DNA of 8,090 nt from Candidatus Cloacimonadota bacterium (GCA_021106755.1 JAIOTM010000402.1:1-8090), one strand, 5' to 3'. Positions 1 to 7,413 are shown, counted from the first letter of the stretch. Translations and numbers: made by a program. Notes: generated from the sequence alone by a model not told the origin.

Positions 1-1
1 G

Positions 2-1864
2 TACTTCATTTCTACTCACGGTGCTCGTAAAGGTCTGGCTGACACAGCGTTGAAAACAGCAGACGCGGGCTATCTTACAAGACGTTTGGTGGATGTTGCC
101 CAGAACGCGATTATCAGCGAGATTGACTGCGGTACTATTCGTGGGCTTGAAGTAAGCGCGTTGAAAGAAGGACAGAATGTGGTGGAATCACTCGCGGAAC
201 GTATTCAGGGACGCGTTGTTGCTGAAGATGTTTACGATACGGTTTCGGAAGATACTATTCTGGCTCATGCTGGCGAGGAACTTTCTAATGAAGTCGCGTT
301 GAAGATTGAGAAACACGGTATTATGTCTGTAAAGATTCGTTCGGTACTTACCTGCGATACAGCTAAAGGTATTTGCCAGAAATGTTATGGTAGAAATCTT
401 GCTACTTCCAAGACTGTAACTATCGGCGAGCCTGTTGGCATTATCGCGGCACAAAGTATTGGTGAACCTGGTACTCAGCTTACCCTGCGGACATTCCATA
501 TCGGTGGTGCGGCGAGTACAGAAATCGACATTGCCGAAGTAAGCTCAAGCTATGATGGTATTGTTCGCTTTGAAAAGATGAACCAGATTACCAATCGTCA
601 GGATGATGTTATCAATATCAGTCATCATGGTCGTTTGAAAGTGCTTGATCCAGAAGACAACAGTATCGTTCTGGAAGAATTCAAAGTGGAATACGCGGCT
701 ACATTGTTAGTGAAAAACGGTCAGGAAGTGGTCAAGGATACAAAGCTGTTTACCTGGGACCACTATAACTCACCTGTACTCGCAACCGAAAAAGGCCAGA
801 TTAAACTGGTTAATTTTGTAAAAGATACAACCTATAAAGAAGAGTTCAATGACTTAACCGGTTCTCGCGATATTACGATAATTGATCCGAAGGATAAAAC
901 CCTTCAACCTCAGATTTCTGTGATGAGCGATAAGAAAGTAATGGAGCAAATTCCACTTCAGGCCGGTATGAACATCACAGTAAAGGATGGAGATATTATT
1001 TATCCGGGTACGATTCTTGGCAAGACGTCAAGGGTGACGGTAAAACAACACGATATTACGGGTGGTCTTCCACGCGTTCAGGAGTTGTTTGAGGCTCGTA
1101 TCCCGAAAGAAAAAGCGATTATCTCTGAGATTGATGGAAAAGTAACTATCGGAGACTATACAAAAAGCGGACGTATCATCTTTGTGGAATCGGAAGACAG
1201 TGTATCCGAGAAAAAATATGTAATACCGCCTGGTAAACGTATCATCGTTCATCAGGGTGATATTGTAGAAAGTGGAGACGCACTGTCCGATGGACCGCTC
1301 GATCCGCACGATATTCTGCGCGCGAAAGGTATCATCGAAGCGATGAAACTGATTCTCAACGAGATTCAGGAAATATACCGCAAGCAGGGCGTGAAGATTG
1401 ATGATAAACACATAGGTACAATTATTCGTCAGATGCTACGTAAAGTCAAAATTGTTGACCCAGGCACTACTTACTTCCTCGAAGGGGAAATTGTCGATAA
1501 GACAGTTGTGGATGCCGAGAATAACCGTGTAACAGATGACGGGGCAACCCCCGCCACCTACGAGCAGCTTCTTTTGGGAATTACCAAAGCGTCGCTGCTT
1601 ACCGAAAGCTGGCTTTCCGCGGCGTCGTTCCAGGAGACAACAAAGGTGTTGACACAGGCGGCGATAGAAGGAAAAATAGACAAGCTTGAAGGACTTAAAG
1701 AGTGTATCATCCTTGGTCAGAGGATCCCGGTAGGTACGGGAACAAAAGAGTTTAACCGGATGATAAACAGCAGGCTCAGTGAGGGCAAAACAATTAAAGA
1801 AATTGTAAATGAACTGGTTTTTGCAGACTCATCAGAAGAGCTTGCCGAACTCTTGGATTACTAA
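2..1864 (+). CDS. rpoC: DNA-directed RNA polymerase subunit beta' (5'-truncated by the window edge)
   Basis: This is the C-terminal part of the largest core RNA polymerase subunit, which carries out transcription in the cytoplasm. The reading frame is open from base 2, and its first residues ([20 protein letters not shown]) are the bridge helix, so the true start lies upstream of the window. Four cysteines of the second zinc site are present (codons at 128, 353, 374 and 383; DCGT, then [11 protein letters not shown]). The trigger loop follows ([16 protein letters not shown], about 470-517). After it comes an insertion of roughly 178 residues (about 518-1051) before [16 protein letters not shown]. 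This resembles the SI3-type insertion of E. coli beta' and is absent in Bacillus-type enzymes. The C-terminal [13 protein letters not shown] and [17 protein letters not shown] motifs are intact and the protein ends in a short acidic tail. rpsL follows after 11 bases, probably on the same transcript. The identity is certain; the insertion's boundaries are approximate. Confidence 0.98.
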   Translation, partial: YFISTHGARKGLADTALKTADAGYLTRRLVDVAQNAIISEIDCGTIRGLEVSALKEGQNVVESLAERIQGRVVAEDVYDTVSEDTILAHAGEELSNEVALKIEKHGIMSVKIRSVLTCDTAKGICQKCYGRNLATSKTVTIGEPVGIIAAQSIGEPGTQLTLRTFHIGGAASTEIDIAEVSSSYDGIVRFEKMNQITNRQDDVINISHHGRLKVLDPEDNSIVLEEFKVEYAATLLVKNGQEVVKDTKLFTWDHYNSPVLATEKGQIKLVNFVKDTTYKEEFNDLTGSRDITIIDPKDKTLQPQISVMSDKKVMEQIPLQAGMNITVKDGDIIYPGTILGKTSRVTVKQHDITGGLPRVQELFEARIPKEKAIISEIDGKVTIGDYTKSGRIIFVESEDSVSEKKYVIPPGKRIIVHQGDIVESGDALSDGPLDPHDILRAKGIIEAMKLILNEIQEIYRKQGVKIDDKHIGTIIRQMLRKVKIVDPGTTYFLEGEIVDKTVVDAENNRVTDDGATPATYEQLLLGITKASLLTESWLSAASFQETTKVLTQAAIEGKIDKLEGLKECIILGQRIPVGTGTKEFNRMINSRLSEGKTIKEIVNELVFADSSEELAELLDY

Positions 1865-1875
1865 AGGGAGGATTA

Positions 1876-2247
1876 ATGCCGACGATTAATCAGTTGGTTC
1901 GAAAAGGTCGAAAAAAGATACAGAAGAAGAAAAAGAACAGGGCGCTGGTAGCATGTCCACAGCGTCGTGGAGTTTGTACAAGAGTCTATACAACAACACC
2001 GAAGAAACCGAACTCCGCGCTACGTAAAGTTGCCAGAGTTCGATTGACTCATGGTGTGGAAATAACCGCGTACATCCCTGGAGAGGGACACAATCTTCAG
2101 GAACATTCCATCGTGCTTGTTCGTGGTGGTCGTGTTAAAGACCTTCCCGGTGTACGTTACCATATCATTCGTGGTGCGCTGGATACTTCCGGTGTTGATA
2201 ATCGACGAAATTCACGTTCTAAATACGGAACGAAACGTCCTAAGTAA
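1876..2247 (+). CDS. rpsL: 30S ribosomal protein S12
   Basis: S12 lies at the decoding centre of the small ribosomal subunit and helps control tRNA selection accuracy. The protein has 123 residues, the usual length, and contains the family signatures [26 protein letters not shown] (residues 27-52) and [10 protein letters not shown] (69-78). The lysines corresponding to E. coli K42 and K87 (here K43 and K88, counting Met) are unchanged, so no classic streptomycin-resistance substitution is seen. D89, the residue methylthiolated by RimO in some bacteria, is present. The N-terminal segment around residues 10-22 is unusually lysine-rich. A strong Shine-Dalgarno (AGGGAGG, 1865-1871) sits four bases before the ATG. 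The gene lies 11 bases after rpoC and 14 bases before rpsG, the standard order at the end of the rpoBC-str cluster. Confidence 0.98.
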   Translation: MPTINQLVRKGRKKIQKKKKNRALVACPQRRGVCTRVYTTTPKKPNSALRKVARVRLTHGVEITAYIPGEGHNLQEHSIVLVRGGRVKDLPGVRYHIIRGALDTSGVDNRRNSRSKYGTKRPK

Positions 2248-2261
2248 GGGGAGGATAGAGT

Positions 2262-2732
2262 ATGTCAAGAAGAAGAAAACAGCAAGAAAGAACAATCCTT
2301 CCTGATCCGAAATACAAGAGCTTAGTGCTCAGTAACTTCATGAACTGCGTAATGCGCCGTGGGAAACAGAGTCTGGCGGAGAAGATTGTCTATAACGCTA
2401 TGGACCAAATTGCCGAAAAGACAAAGAAAGACCCGCTTGAAGTATTCGAGCAGGCTTTATCTAACGTCAGACCGTTAGTGAAAGTTATTTCCAAGCGTAT
2501 CGGTGGATCAAACTATCAGGTTCCAATTGAAGTAAACTCAAAAAATGCTCAGGCATTGGCATTCCGCTGGATTATCAGCTTTTCCAAGAAACGTTCAGAA
2601 AAGACAATGCAAGATCGCCTGGCGGGAGAACTTCTTTCTGCTTATAACAAAGAAGGCGCTTCGATTAAGAAGCGAGAGGATACCCACAAGATGGCTGAAG
2701 CCAACAAAGCTTTTGCTCATCTTCGCTGGTAG
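2262..2732 (+). CDS. rpsG: 30S ribosomal protein S7
   Basis: S7 binds the 3' major domain of 16S rRNA, starts assembly of the 30S head and lines the E site. The protein has 156 residues, normal for the family. The N-terminal MSRRR arm, the PDPKYKS motif (residues 15-20), the beta-hairpin region SKRIGGSNYQVPIEV (77-91), TMQDRLAGEL (115-124) and the C-terminal KKREDTHKMAEANKAFAHLRW (136-156) are all present. The Shine-Dalgarno AAGGGGAGG (2246-2254), overlapping the rpsL stop, supports the ATG start. The gene is followed at once by a strong hairpin terminator, so it is the last gene of the rpoC-rpsL-rpsG transcript. In many bacteria fusA would follow directly on the same transcript. Confidence 0.98.
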   Translation: MSRRRKQQERTILPDPKYKSLVLSNFMNCVMRRGKQSLAEKIVYNAMDQIAEKTKKDPLEVFEQALSNVRPLVKVISKRIGGSNYQVPIEVNSKNAQALAFRWIISFSKKRSEKTMQDRLAGELLSAYNKEGASIKKREDTHKMAEANKAFAHLRW

Positions 2733-2746
2733 AGAATTATCATACT

Positions 2747-2779
2747 CAAGCCGTTTTCATTAGAAAACGGCTTGTTTTT
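2747..2779 (+). terminator. Rho-independent terminator after rpsG
   Basis: There is a perfect 12-bp inverted repeat (2747-2758 and 2763-2774; arm CAAGCCGTTTTC) with a four-base ATTA loop, followed by five T (2775-2779). It starts 15 bases after the rpsG stop. It should end the rpoBC-str transcript and separate it from fusA. Confidence 0.93.
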
Positions 2780-2967
2780 ATGACAAGATAAATAGTTGTG
2801 TGTCTAACGTGACTTGAAGATTCAATTCTTTCTGTCCATCTCTTTGATTAGAGAGGGATTCAGGAAAGTTTCTTTGAAGCCAAGCTCTATTAAAGACTCA
2901 AGAAGTCTGAACTGTTAACTTAATCTTGACATGATACTGGTAACTCTTCGGGAACAAAGAGAAAAAC
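2780..2967 (+). promoter_or_regulatory. Intergenic leader upstream of fusA (candidate promoter and structured 5' region)
   Basis: This gap holds no credible gene. Because a terminator precedes it, a promoter for fusA is expected here. A perfect -35-like TTGACA occurs at 2926-2931, but no matching -10 box is seen at normal spacing. Two arms, 2841-2853 and 2885-2896, can pair over about 12 positions (one G-U pair and one bulged T). Further short inverted repeats lie at 2814-2825 (TTGAA-GA-TTCAA) and 2894-2908 (AGACT-N5-AGTCT). A folded leader is therefore possible but unproven. The ribosome binding site before the fusA ATG is weak (AAAGAGA, about 2956-2962), unlike the strong sites of rpsL and rpsG. 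Confidence 0.35.
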
Positions 2968-5061
2968 ATGGCAAAAAAAGATCTGGCGAAAATCCGTAAT
3001 ATCGGCATAATGGCACACATTGATGCCGGAAAAACCACCACTACAGAGCGGATACTCTATTATTGCGGGTATCTGCACCGTATGGGGGAAGTCCATGATG
3101 GTAATACGTTTATGGACTGGATGGAGCAGGAGCGAGAGCGGGGGATAACAATTCAATCCGCGGTAACAACCTGCTTCTGGAATGATTGCCAGATAAATAT
3201 TATTGATACTCCTGGTCATGTTGATTTTACTGCCGAAGTCGAACGTTCTTTACGCGTACTGGACGGTGCGGTAGGTATTTTTTGTGCCGTAGGCGGAGTG
3301 GAACCTCAATCGGAAACAGTCTGGCATCAGGCAGACCGTTACTTAGTGCCACGGATTGCGTATATAAACAAGATGGATCGTTCCGGTGCGGATTTCGATA
3401 ATGTAGTCGAGATGATACAGGACAGGTTAACCGCGAACGCTTTACCTGTTCAACTGCCAATAGGCAGGGAAGAGGATTTCGCCGGAATTATTGACTTAAT
3501 CGGCATGAAGGCTTATCGGTTTGACCAAACGACCTTGGGGTTGGAATACGAGCAGATTGAAATTCCCGAAAACCAGCACGAACAAGTGGAACTATGGCGC
3601 GAAACTCTTCTGGAAACAGTTTCCGAACACGATGATGAAATAATGGAAAAATATCTCGAAGGCATGGAGATTACAGAAGCAGAGCTACGCGAAGCGGTCG
3701 GCAAAGTAACCCGTTCCTTGAAGTTAGTGCCAGTGTTATGTGGTTCATCTCTGAAAAACACAGGCGTTCAACTTCTGCTTGATGCTATTGCGGACTTTTT
3801 GCCTTCTCCTTTGCAGGTACCTCCAGCCGAAGGACATCTGGTAGATTCTGAAGAAACTGTATCTGTTTCGCCTGATCCCGATGGAAAATTTCTGGCACTG
3901 GCTTACAAAGTACGGATTGACAAATTTGTAGGTAAGCTGGTTTTCATCCGTGTATATTCTGGAAAGCTTAAAAAGGGTGACTATATTACCAATTTCTCGG
4001 ATAGGAAAAAATCCAGAGTTGGGCGAATACTACAGGTTTTTTCTAACCGGACGAACGATATCGAAGAAGTTGTCGCGGGAGACATGGCTGCCGTTGTAGG
4101 ACTTAAAAATACATACACCGGAGATACTCTCGGAAGCGAAGGGAACCGGATTAACCTTTCCCGTATGCTTTTCCCGGATACTGTAATATCCATCGCGATT
4201 GAACCAAAAACAAAAGCGGATGAAGAGAAGCTCAAGGATGGTTTAAGCAAATTAGAAGAAGAGGACCCAACATTTCATGTTACGCAAGACAAAGAAACAG
4301 GGCAAAATCTGATTTGTGGCATGAGCGAACGGCACCTTGAAATAATTATAGACCGCCTGCAACGTGAATATATGGGCAAAGCTAATGTAGGTAAACCGCA
4401 AGTGGCGTATAAGGAATCTATCACCCGCGGTGTTAAGCAGCGGGGAGAATTTATCAGGGAAATGAGTGGTAAAGGGCAGTATGCTGTTGTTGAGCTAAGG
4501 CTGACATCTCTGCTACGGGAAGAACTCCCGGAGGGTAAGAAGAATATTTTTATAAATCAGATTAACGAGCAAACCATTCCACGCCAATACTGGGATGCTA
4601 TCAGAGAAGGGGCAATTAATTCCTGTATGGATGGTCCGTTAATCAACGCGCCTGTAGAACGCGTAAAAATTGAATTGACAGGGGGAGCGTTTCATGAGAT
4701 AGACTCTAATGAAACAGCGTTCAAAATAGCAGCATCAATGGCGGTTTCAGAAGGACTCCGTCAGGCAGCCCCTGTGCTTATGGAACCTATTATGTTATTG
4801 TCGATTATAACACCGGAGCAATCTACGGGGGACATCATCGGTGATGTTAATTCCCGACGTGGAAAAATAGAAACAATTCGTAAACATCTTGACAAGCAGG
4901 AAGTGATAGCCGAAATTCCCATGCGGGAAATGTTTGGATACGCGTCGAGTCTGCGATCAATTTCGCAGGGGCGTGCGATTTACACAATGGAGTTTCATTC
5001 TTACAGGAATGTACCTGAATCAATCCAGGATGAGATACTTAAACACTTAAGAGGATATTAA
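2968..5061 (+). CDS. fusA: Translation elongation factor G (possibly a divergent subfamily)
   Basis: EF-G is the GTPase that drives tRNA-mRNA translocation and, with RRF, ribosome recycling. The protein has 697 residues, a full-length EF-G. GTPase motifs are AHIDAGKTT (G1, 16-24), RGITI in switch I (58-62), DTPGH (G3, 80-84), NKMD (G4, 134-137) and GSSLKN (G5, 259-264). Domain II follows at about 290-400, domain III at about 405-480, domain IV at about 481-605 and domain V after that. H576, in GAFHEIDS, matches the domain IV tip histidine (E. coli H583). Some normally invariant positions differ: the domain III motif reads GMSERHLEI (451-459) instead of GMGELHLEI, and domain IV has GKGQYA (A506) instead of GQYG. 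It lies behind its own leader after a terminator and heads an apparent operon with the STAS gene 11 bases downstream. It could be a spirochaete/planctomycete-type (spd) EF-G; that subfamily call is an inference. Confidence 0.95.
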   Translation: MAKKDLAKIRNIGIMAHIDAGKTTTTERILYYCGYLHRMGEVHDGNTFMDWMEQERERGITIQSAVTTCFWNDCQINIIDTPGHVDFTAEVERSLRVLDGAVGIFCAVGGVEPQSETVWHQADRYLVPRIAYINKMDRSGADFDNVVEMIQDRLTANALPVQLPIGREEDFAGIIDLIGMKAYRFDQTTLGLEYEQIEIPENQHEQVELWRETLLETVSEHDDEIMEKYLEGMEITEAELREAVGKVTRSLKLVPVLCGSSLKNTGVQLLLDAIADFLPSPLQVPPAEGHLVDSEETVSVSPDPDGKFLALAYKVRIDKFVGKLVFIRVYSGKLKKGDYITNFSDRKKSRVGRILQVFSNRTNDIEEVVAGDMAAVVGLKNTYTGDTLGSEGNRINLSRMLFPDTVISIAIEPKTKADEEKLKDGLSKLEEEDPTFHVTQDKETGQNLICGMSERHLEIIIDRLQREYMGKANVGKPQVAYKESITRGVKQRGEFIREMSGKGQYAVVELRLTSLLREELPEGKKNIFINQINEQTIPRQYWDAIREGAINSCMDGPLINAPVERVKIELTGGAFHEIDSNETAFKIAASMAVSEGLRQAAPVLMEPIMLLSIITPEQSTGDIIGDVNSRRGKIETIRKHLDKQEVIAEIPMREMFGYASSLRSISQGRAIYTMEFHSYRNVPESIQDEILKHLRGY

Positions 5062-5072
5062 GGAGCAACACC

Positions 5073-5381
5073 ATGGAAACAACACTTGAGATTCAGAAAA
5101 AACGCGCAATCATTCGTATTGATGGCCCGATTACCAGCGATAATGCCCACCAGTTTCAGGAAAAACTTGACGATGTGCTGGAAACAGAAGCTACCCAGCT
5201 TGATATTGACATGTCAACCTGTCGGAATATCAGTAGTGCCGGAATCGGCAAACTGTTGATTTTCTATAAGAAATTCATGAAACGTAATGGTAAAATTGAG
5301 ATTATCAAATCATCTCCAACAGTTTATGATTTACTAAAGACTATAAAATTGGATCAGCTTTTCACAATAAATATGAATTAA
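5073..5381 (+). CDS. STAS-domain protein, anti-sigma factor antagonist-like (SpoIIAA/RsbV type)
   Basis: This is a 102-residue single-domain STAS protein. In partner-switching systems such proteins bind an RsbW/SpoIIAB-like kinase when unphosphorylated and are inactivated when the kinase phosphorylates a conserved serine. The N-terminal strand segments (RAIIRIDGPITSDNA, 11-25), the LDIDMSTCRNISSAGIGKLL core (43-62) and the C-terminal GKIEIIKSSPTVYDLLKTIKL (73-93) follow the fold. By alignment S55 in ISSAG takes the place of the phosphorylated serine of DSSG, while the preceding aspartate is replaced by S54, a common variant. A good Shine-Dalgarno (AAGGAG, 5060-5065) overlaps the fusA stop, and the next gene, 23 bases on, encodes a plausible kinase partner. 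The cognate output (sigma factor or other target) is not in the window. The family is clear; the actual target is unknown. Confidence 0.88.
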   Translation: METTLEIQKKRAIIRIDGPITSDNAHQFQEKLDDVLETEATQLDIDMSTCRNISSAGIGKLLIFYKKFMKRNGKIEIIKSSPTVYDLLKTIKLDQLFTINMN

Positions 5382-5404
5382 GCTGACACCTGACGCGGGA
5401 GCGG

Positions 5405-6307
5405 ATGGATTCAAAACATCATCGAGTCTTATTGATAGACGGCGACAGGGAATCTATTAATCTGATGCAGTCTCGCCTGCAAAAAGTTGGATACGTAGTT
5501 CATGATTGCGCTTCAACCGAACAGGCACTGAGATTAATAGATAACAAGCCGTTTGATGTCATTATTTGCGATATTGATATGCCTAATATCAACGGGCTTG
5601 AGATGTTAGAGCGAATCAAGAAAACTGCCCAGATCCCGGTTATTCTCGTAACGCAAACTATCCGCACTGAAGATGCTTTGAAAGCTATTCGTTTGGGAGC
5701 CGCGGATTTCTTTGGAAAACCGATAGATATAAAAGCTATGTTACGGTCTATCCGCGCGAATACCGCTCCCTACACTGAAAAACTGGAGAATCAGCGACTT
5801 TCCAATTACCTCTCCGATGTGAGTTTTTCCTACCAACTTAATGTAGATGATTTTTTTCAGGAAGAACTCGCGATTACTTTTCTAAACTTCCTGAAAAGGA
5901 CATATCCGCTTCCTCCTTCAACGATTAATGTTTTACAAATGTGTCTGGATGAAATGATTCAGAATGCTTTTCTGCATGGAATTTTTTGTCTCAGTCAGGA
6001 ACAACGCTCTCTTCCACAAAAGCAGTATCGGGCTTTAGTTTCGCGGATGATGTGTGATAAGGAGAAGCATAATCATCAGGTGAAGATACAAGTTAACCTT
6101 ATACATGGAGAGAGGATGGTTCGTGTATCTGTCGAAGATACCGGAGAAGGTTTCGACTATACACCCTTTATCAGGAAGCAGACGCCGGAGATTCATTTCG
6201 AAGGAACTGGGCGGGGGTTGCTTTTCATAAGCCAGCTAACCGACTCTATGTACTTTGAAAAAAATGGCAAACGTATTATAATTGAAAAGCATTTTAACTC
6301 GCAGTGA
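5405..6307 (+). CDS. Response regulator receiver domain fused to an RsbW-like HATPase_c (serine kinase/anti-sigma) domain
   Basis: The protein has 300 residues. A CheY-like receiver occupies about 7-120: phospho-acceptor D56 in ICDIDMPNINGLEML, T83 and the K105-P106 pair. The usual acidic pair reads D12-G13-D14, so the second acid of the pair is a glycine. A linker (about 121-150) leads to a GHKL ATPase of the SpoIIAB/RsbW type: N-box LDEMIQNAFLHG (E183, N187), DTGEGF (245-250) and GTGRGL (267-272). An extra segment of about 20 residues (roughly 197-220) lies between N-box and G1. There is no His-containing dimerisation domain, so it is not a classic histidine kinase. Likely role: phosphorylation of the receiver controls ATPase activity toward the STAS protein encoded next to it. 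The ATG follows GGGAG (5397-5401) by only three bases, and the next in-frame Met would cut into the receiver. The stop overlaps prmC by four bases. Confidence 0.9.
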   Translation: MDSKHHRVLLIDGDRESINLMQSRLQKVGYVVHDCASTEQALRLIDNKPFDVIICDIDMPNINGLEMLERIKKTAQIPVILVTQTIRTEDALKAIRLGAADFFGKPIDIKAMLRSIRANTAPYTEKLENQRLSNYLSDVSFSYQLNVDDFFQEELAITFLNFLKRTYPLPPSTINVLQMCLDEMIQNAFLHGIFCLSQEQRSLPQKQYRALVSRMMCDKEKHNHQVKIQVNLIHGERMVRVSVEDTGEGFDYTPFIRKQTPEIHFEGTGRGLLFISQLTDSMYFEKNGKRIIIEKHFNSQ

Positions 6308-7140
6308 AAAACTGGAGTATTCTGGAAGTACTTAACTGGACTACCAGTTTCTTTGCTGAAAAAGGGGTACCCTCACCGAGAGTAGATGCCGAATGGCTGA
6401 TTGCTCATGTGCTTGAACTAAAACGCATTGAGCTATATACGAATTTTCAAAAACCACTATCTCCTGCCGAACGTGAACGGATTCGCAATCTCGTTGTCCG
6501 GCGGGCAAATCGCGAACCTCTGCAATACTGTCTCGGCAACACTCAATTCATGGATTTCGAACTGGAAGTTTGCAAAACAGTTCTGATTCCAAGACCAGAG
6601 ACCGAACAACTCATTGAGCTTATTCAGAACTGGGGAGTAAAACCGACTTCGATTCTTGATATTGGAACAGGTTCGGGGGCTATTGCTATCGCCCTCGCGA
6701 AATGTTTTCCGCAAGCGGAAGTTACTGCGGTGGATATTTCCACAGAGGCTTTGAAAGTTGCCAGACGGAACGCAGGGAAGTACAATGTTGATATTCAATT
6801 CATTCAAAGCGATTTATTCAGCAAATCAGAAGGGAAATTTGACTTGATTGTATCCAACCCGCCCTATATATCGACTGAGGAATACGCGACTTTAGAGCCG
6901 GAGATTACCAATTTTGAGCCGAAAGAAGCTCTTCTCAGCGGTAACAAGGGTCTTGAGCATATACGCGGGATAGTAATAGGTGCGAAGAAGCATTTATCTA
7001 ACTCCGGTCTGCTATTTCTGGAGATAGGACACAAGCAGGCGGAATCTGTAGTAACTCTTGCCAAAGAACAGCGTTATAGTAATATTGAGATACGAAAAGA
7101 TATGAATGGAATAGAAAGATTTGTGGTGATTTCTTGGTAG
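6304..7140 (+). CDS. prmC: Peptide chain release factor N5-glutamine methyltransferase (PrmC/HemK)
   Basis: PrmC uses S-adenosylmethionine to methylate the glutamine of the GGQ motif in release factors RF1 and RF2, improving translation termination. The protein has 278 residues, the usual length. The N-terminal helical domain that recognises the release factor spans about 1-85 and ends in REPLQYCLGNTQFM (70-83). The catalytic domain follows: LIPRPETE (94-101), the SAM-binding loop ILDIGTGSGAIAIALA (117-132), acidic D144 ending strand 2, and the catalytic NPPY (185-188). The start is a GTG overlapping the TGA of the preceding gene (GTGA), with no clear Shine-Dalgarno of its own, so translation is probably coupled to it. 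The classic neighbour prfA is not adjacent; the upstream partners here are a signalling pair and fusA. Confidence 0.96.
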   Translation: MKNWSILEVLNWTTSFFAEKGVPSPRVDAEWLIAHVLELKRIELYTNFQKPLSPAERERIRNLVVRRANREPLQYCLGNTQFMDFELEVCKTVLIPRPETEQLIELIQNWGVKPTSILDIGTGSGAIAIALAKCFPQAEVTAVDISTEALKVARRNAGKYNVDIQFIQSDLFSKSEGKFDLIVSNPPYISTEEYATLEPEITNFEPKEALLSGNKGLEHIRGIVIGAKKHLSNSGLLFLEIGHKQAESVVTLAKEQRYSNIEIRKDMNGIERFVVISW

Positions 7141-7223
7141 GGGAGAACCTATGTGTTCGCCAAGTAGTTAGCAGACTCGAAAAAGAAAGGAATACTTGAA
7201 AGTTGTATGAAATCAACCCCCCT

Positions 7224-7240
7224 GCCTGTCAGCGACAGGC
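7224..7240. repeat. Perfect 7-bp hairpin in the prmC-murA gap
   Basis: GCCTGTC (7224-7230) and GACAGGC (7234-7240) are perfect inverted arms around AGC. The hairpin is flanked by CCCCCC runs on both sides (7217-7222 and 7244-7249). No T-tract follows, so it is not a typical intrinsic terminator; it looks like part of a dispersed palindromic repeat. Confidence 0.7.
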
Positions 7241-7243
7241 TCT

Positions 7244-7271
7244 CCCCCCTTATCAGGGTGGTAAAAGAAAC
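7244..7271. repeat. Copy 1 of hairpin plus GGTAAAAGAAAC repeat
   Basis: A CCCCCCT/AGGGTGG hairpin (7244-7250 and 7255-7261, loop TATC, one mismatch) runs straight into GGTAAAAGAAAC (7260-7271). The same layout, with an identical 12-base tail, recurs at 7364-7394. Confidence 0.6.
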
Positions 7272-7283
7272 TGCAAACTTGTC

Positions 7284-7320
7284 ACATGGGTAACAGATTG
7301 AACCGGGGACATGGGTAACA
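7284..7320. repeat. Two 12-base direct repeats ACATGGGTAACA
   Basis: ACATGGGTAACA is found at 7284-7295 and 7309-7320, a 25-base period. Read on the minus strand each copy is TGTTACCCATGT. An inverted TTACCCAT lies at 7357-7364. The TGT...ACA character and repeated subterminal motif are reminiscent of IS481-like element ends. That link comes from general recollection of such termini and has not been tested. Confidence 0.6.
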
Positions 7321-7363
7321 CTATGATTAAAAACAACGAGAAAACCGCATCTGAAATTACCCA

Positions 7364-7394
7364 TCCCTTTATCTGGGGAAGAGGTAAAAGAAAC
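7364..7394. repeat. Copy 2 of hairpin plus GGTAAAAGAAAC repeat
   Basis: TCCC(T)/(G)GGGA arms (7364-7368 and 7375-7379, the inner pair T-G) surround a TTATCT loop, followed by GGTAAAAGAAAC (7383-7394). This is a diverged second copy of the element at 7244-7271 in the same orientation, 123 bases downstream. Confidence 0.55.
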
Positions 7395-7413
7395 CTGAAT
7401 CATCACTTCAGTC

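Noticed and set aside
50..1864. An rpoC start at base 50
   Set aside because: The frame is open and conserved (bridge helix) back to base 2; the TTG at 50 is an internal leucine codon.
2117..2305. Plus-strand open frame across the rpsL-rpsG junction
   Set aside because: It lies in another frame of two certain ribosomal protein genes and has no conserved features.
2926..2954. Canonical sigma-70 promoter for fusA from TTGACA
   Set aside because: The hexamer at 16-18 base spacing is GC-rich (around CGGGAA) and not -10-like, so only the -35-like box is recorded, at low confidence.
2920..3219. Minus-strand open frame overlapping the fusA start
   Set aside because: It is antisense to the strongly conserved EF-G G1-G3 region; coding constraint on the + strand explains it.
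7224..7261. Intrinsic terminator after prmC
   Set aside because: The hairpins are good but no T-tract follows either of them; the downstream bases are C-rich or purine-rich.
7217..7400. CRISPR array
   Set aside because: There are only two copies of each repeat, 12 bases long, with unequal spacing and different repeat types; this does not fit a repeat-spacer pattern.
7149..7406. Minus-strand open frame of 85 codons in the prmC-murA gap
   Set aside because: It runs through hairpins and direct repeats, has no recognisable domain or good ribosome binding site, and its sequence reads like translated repeat.
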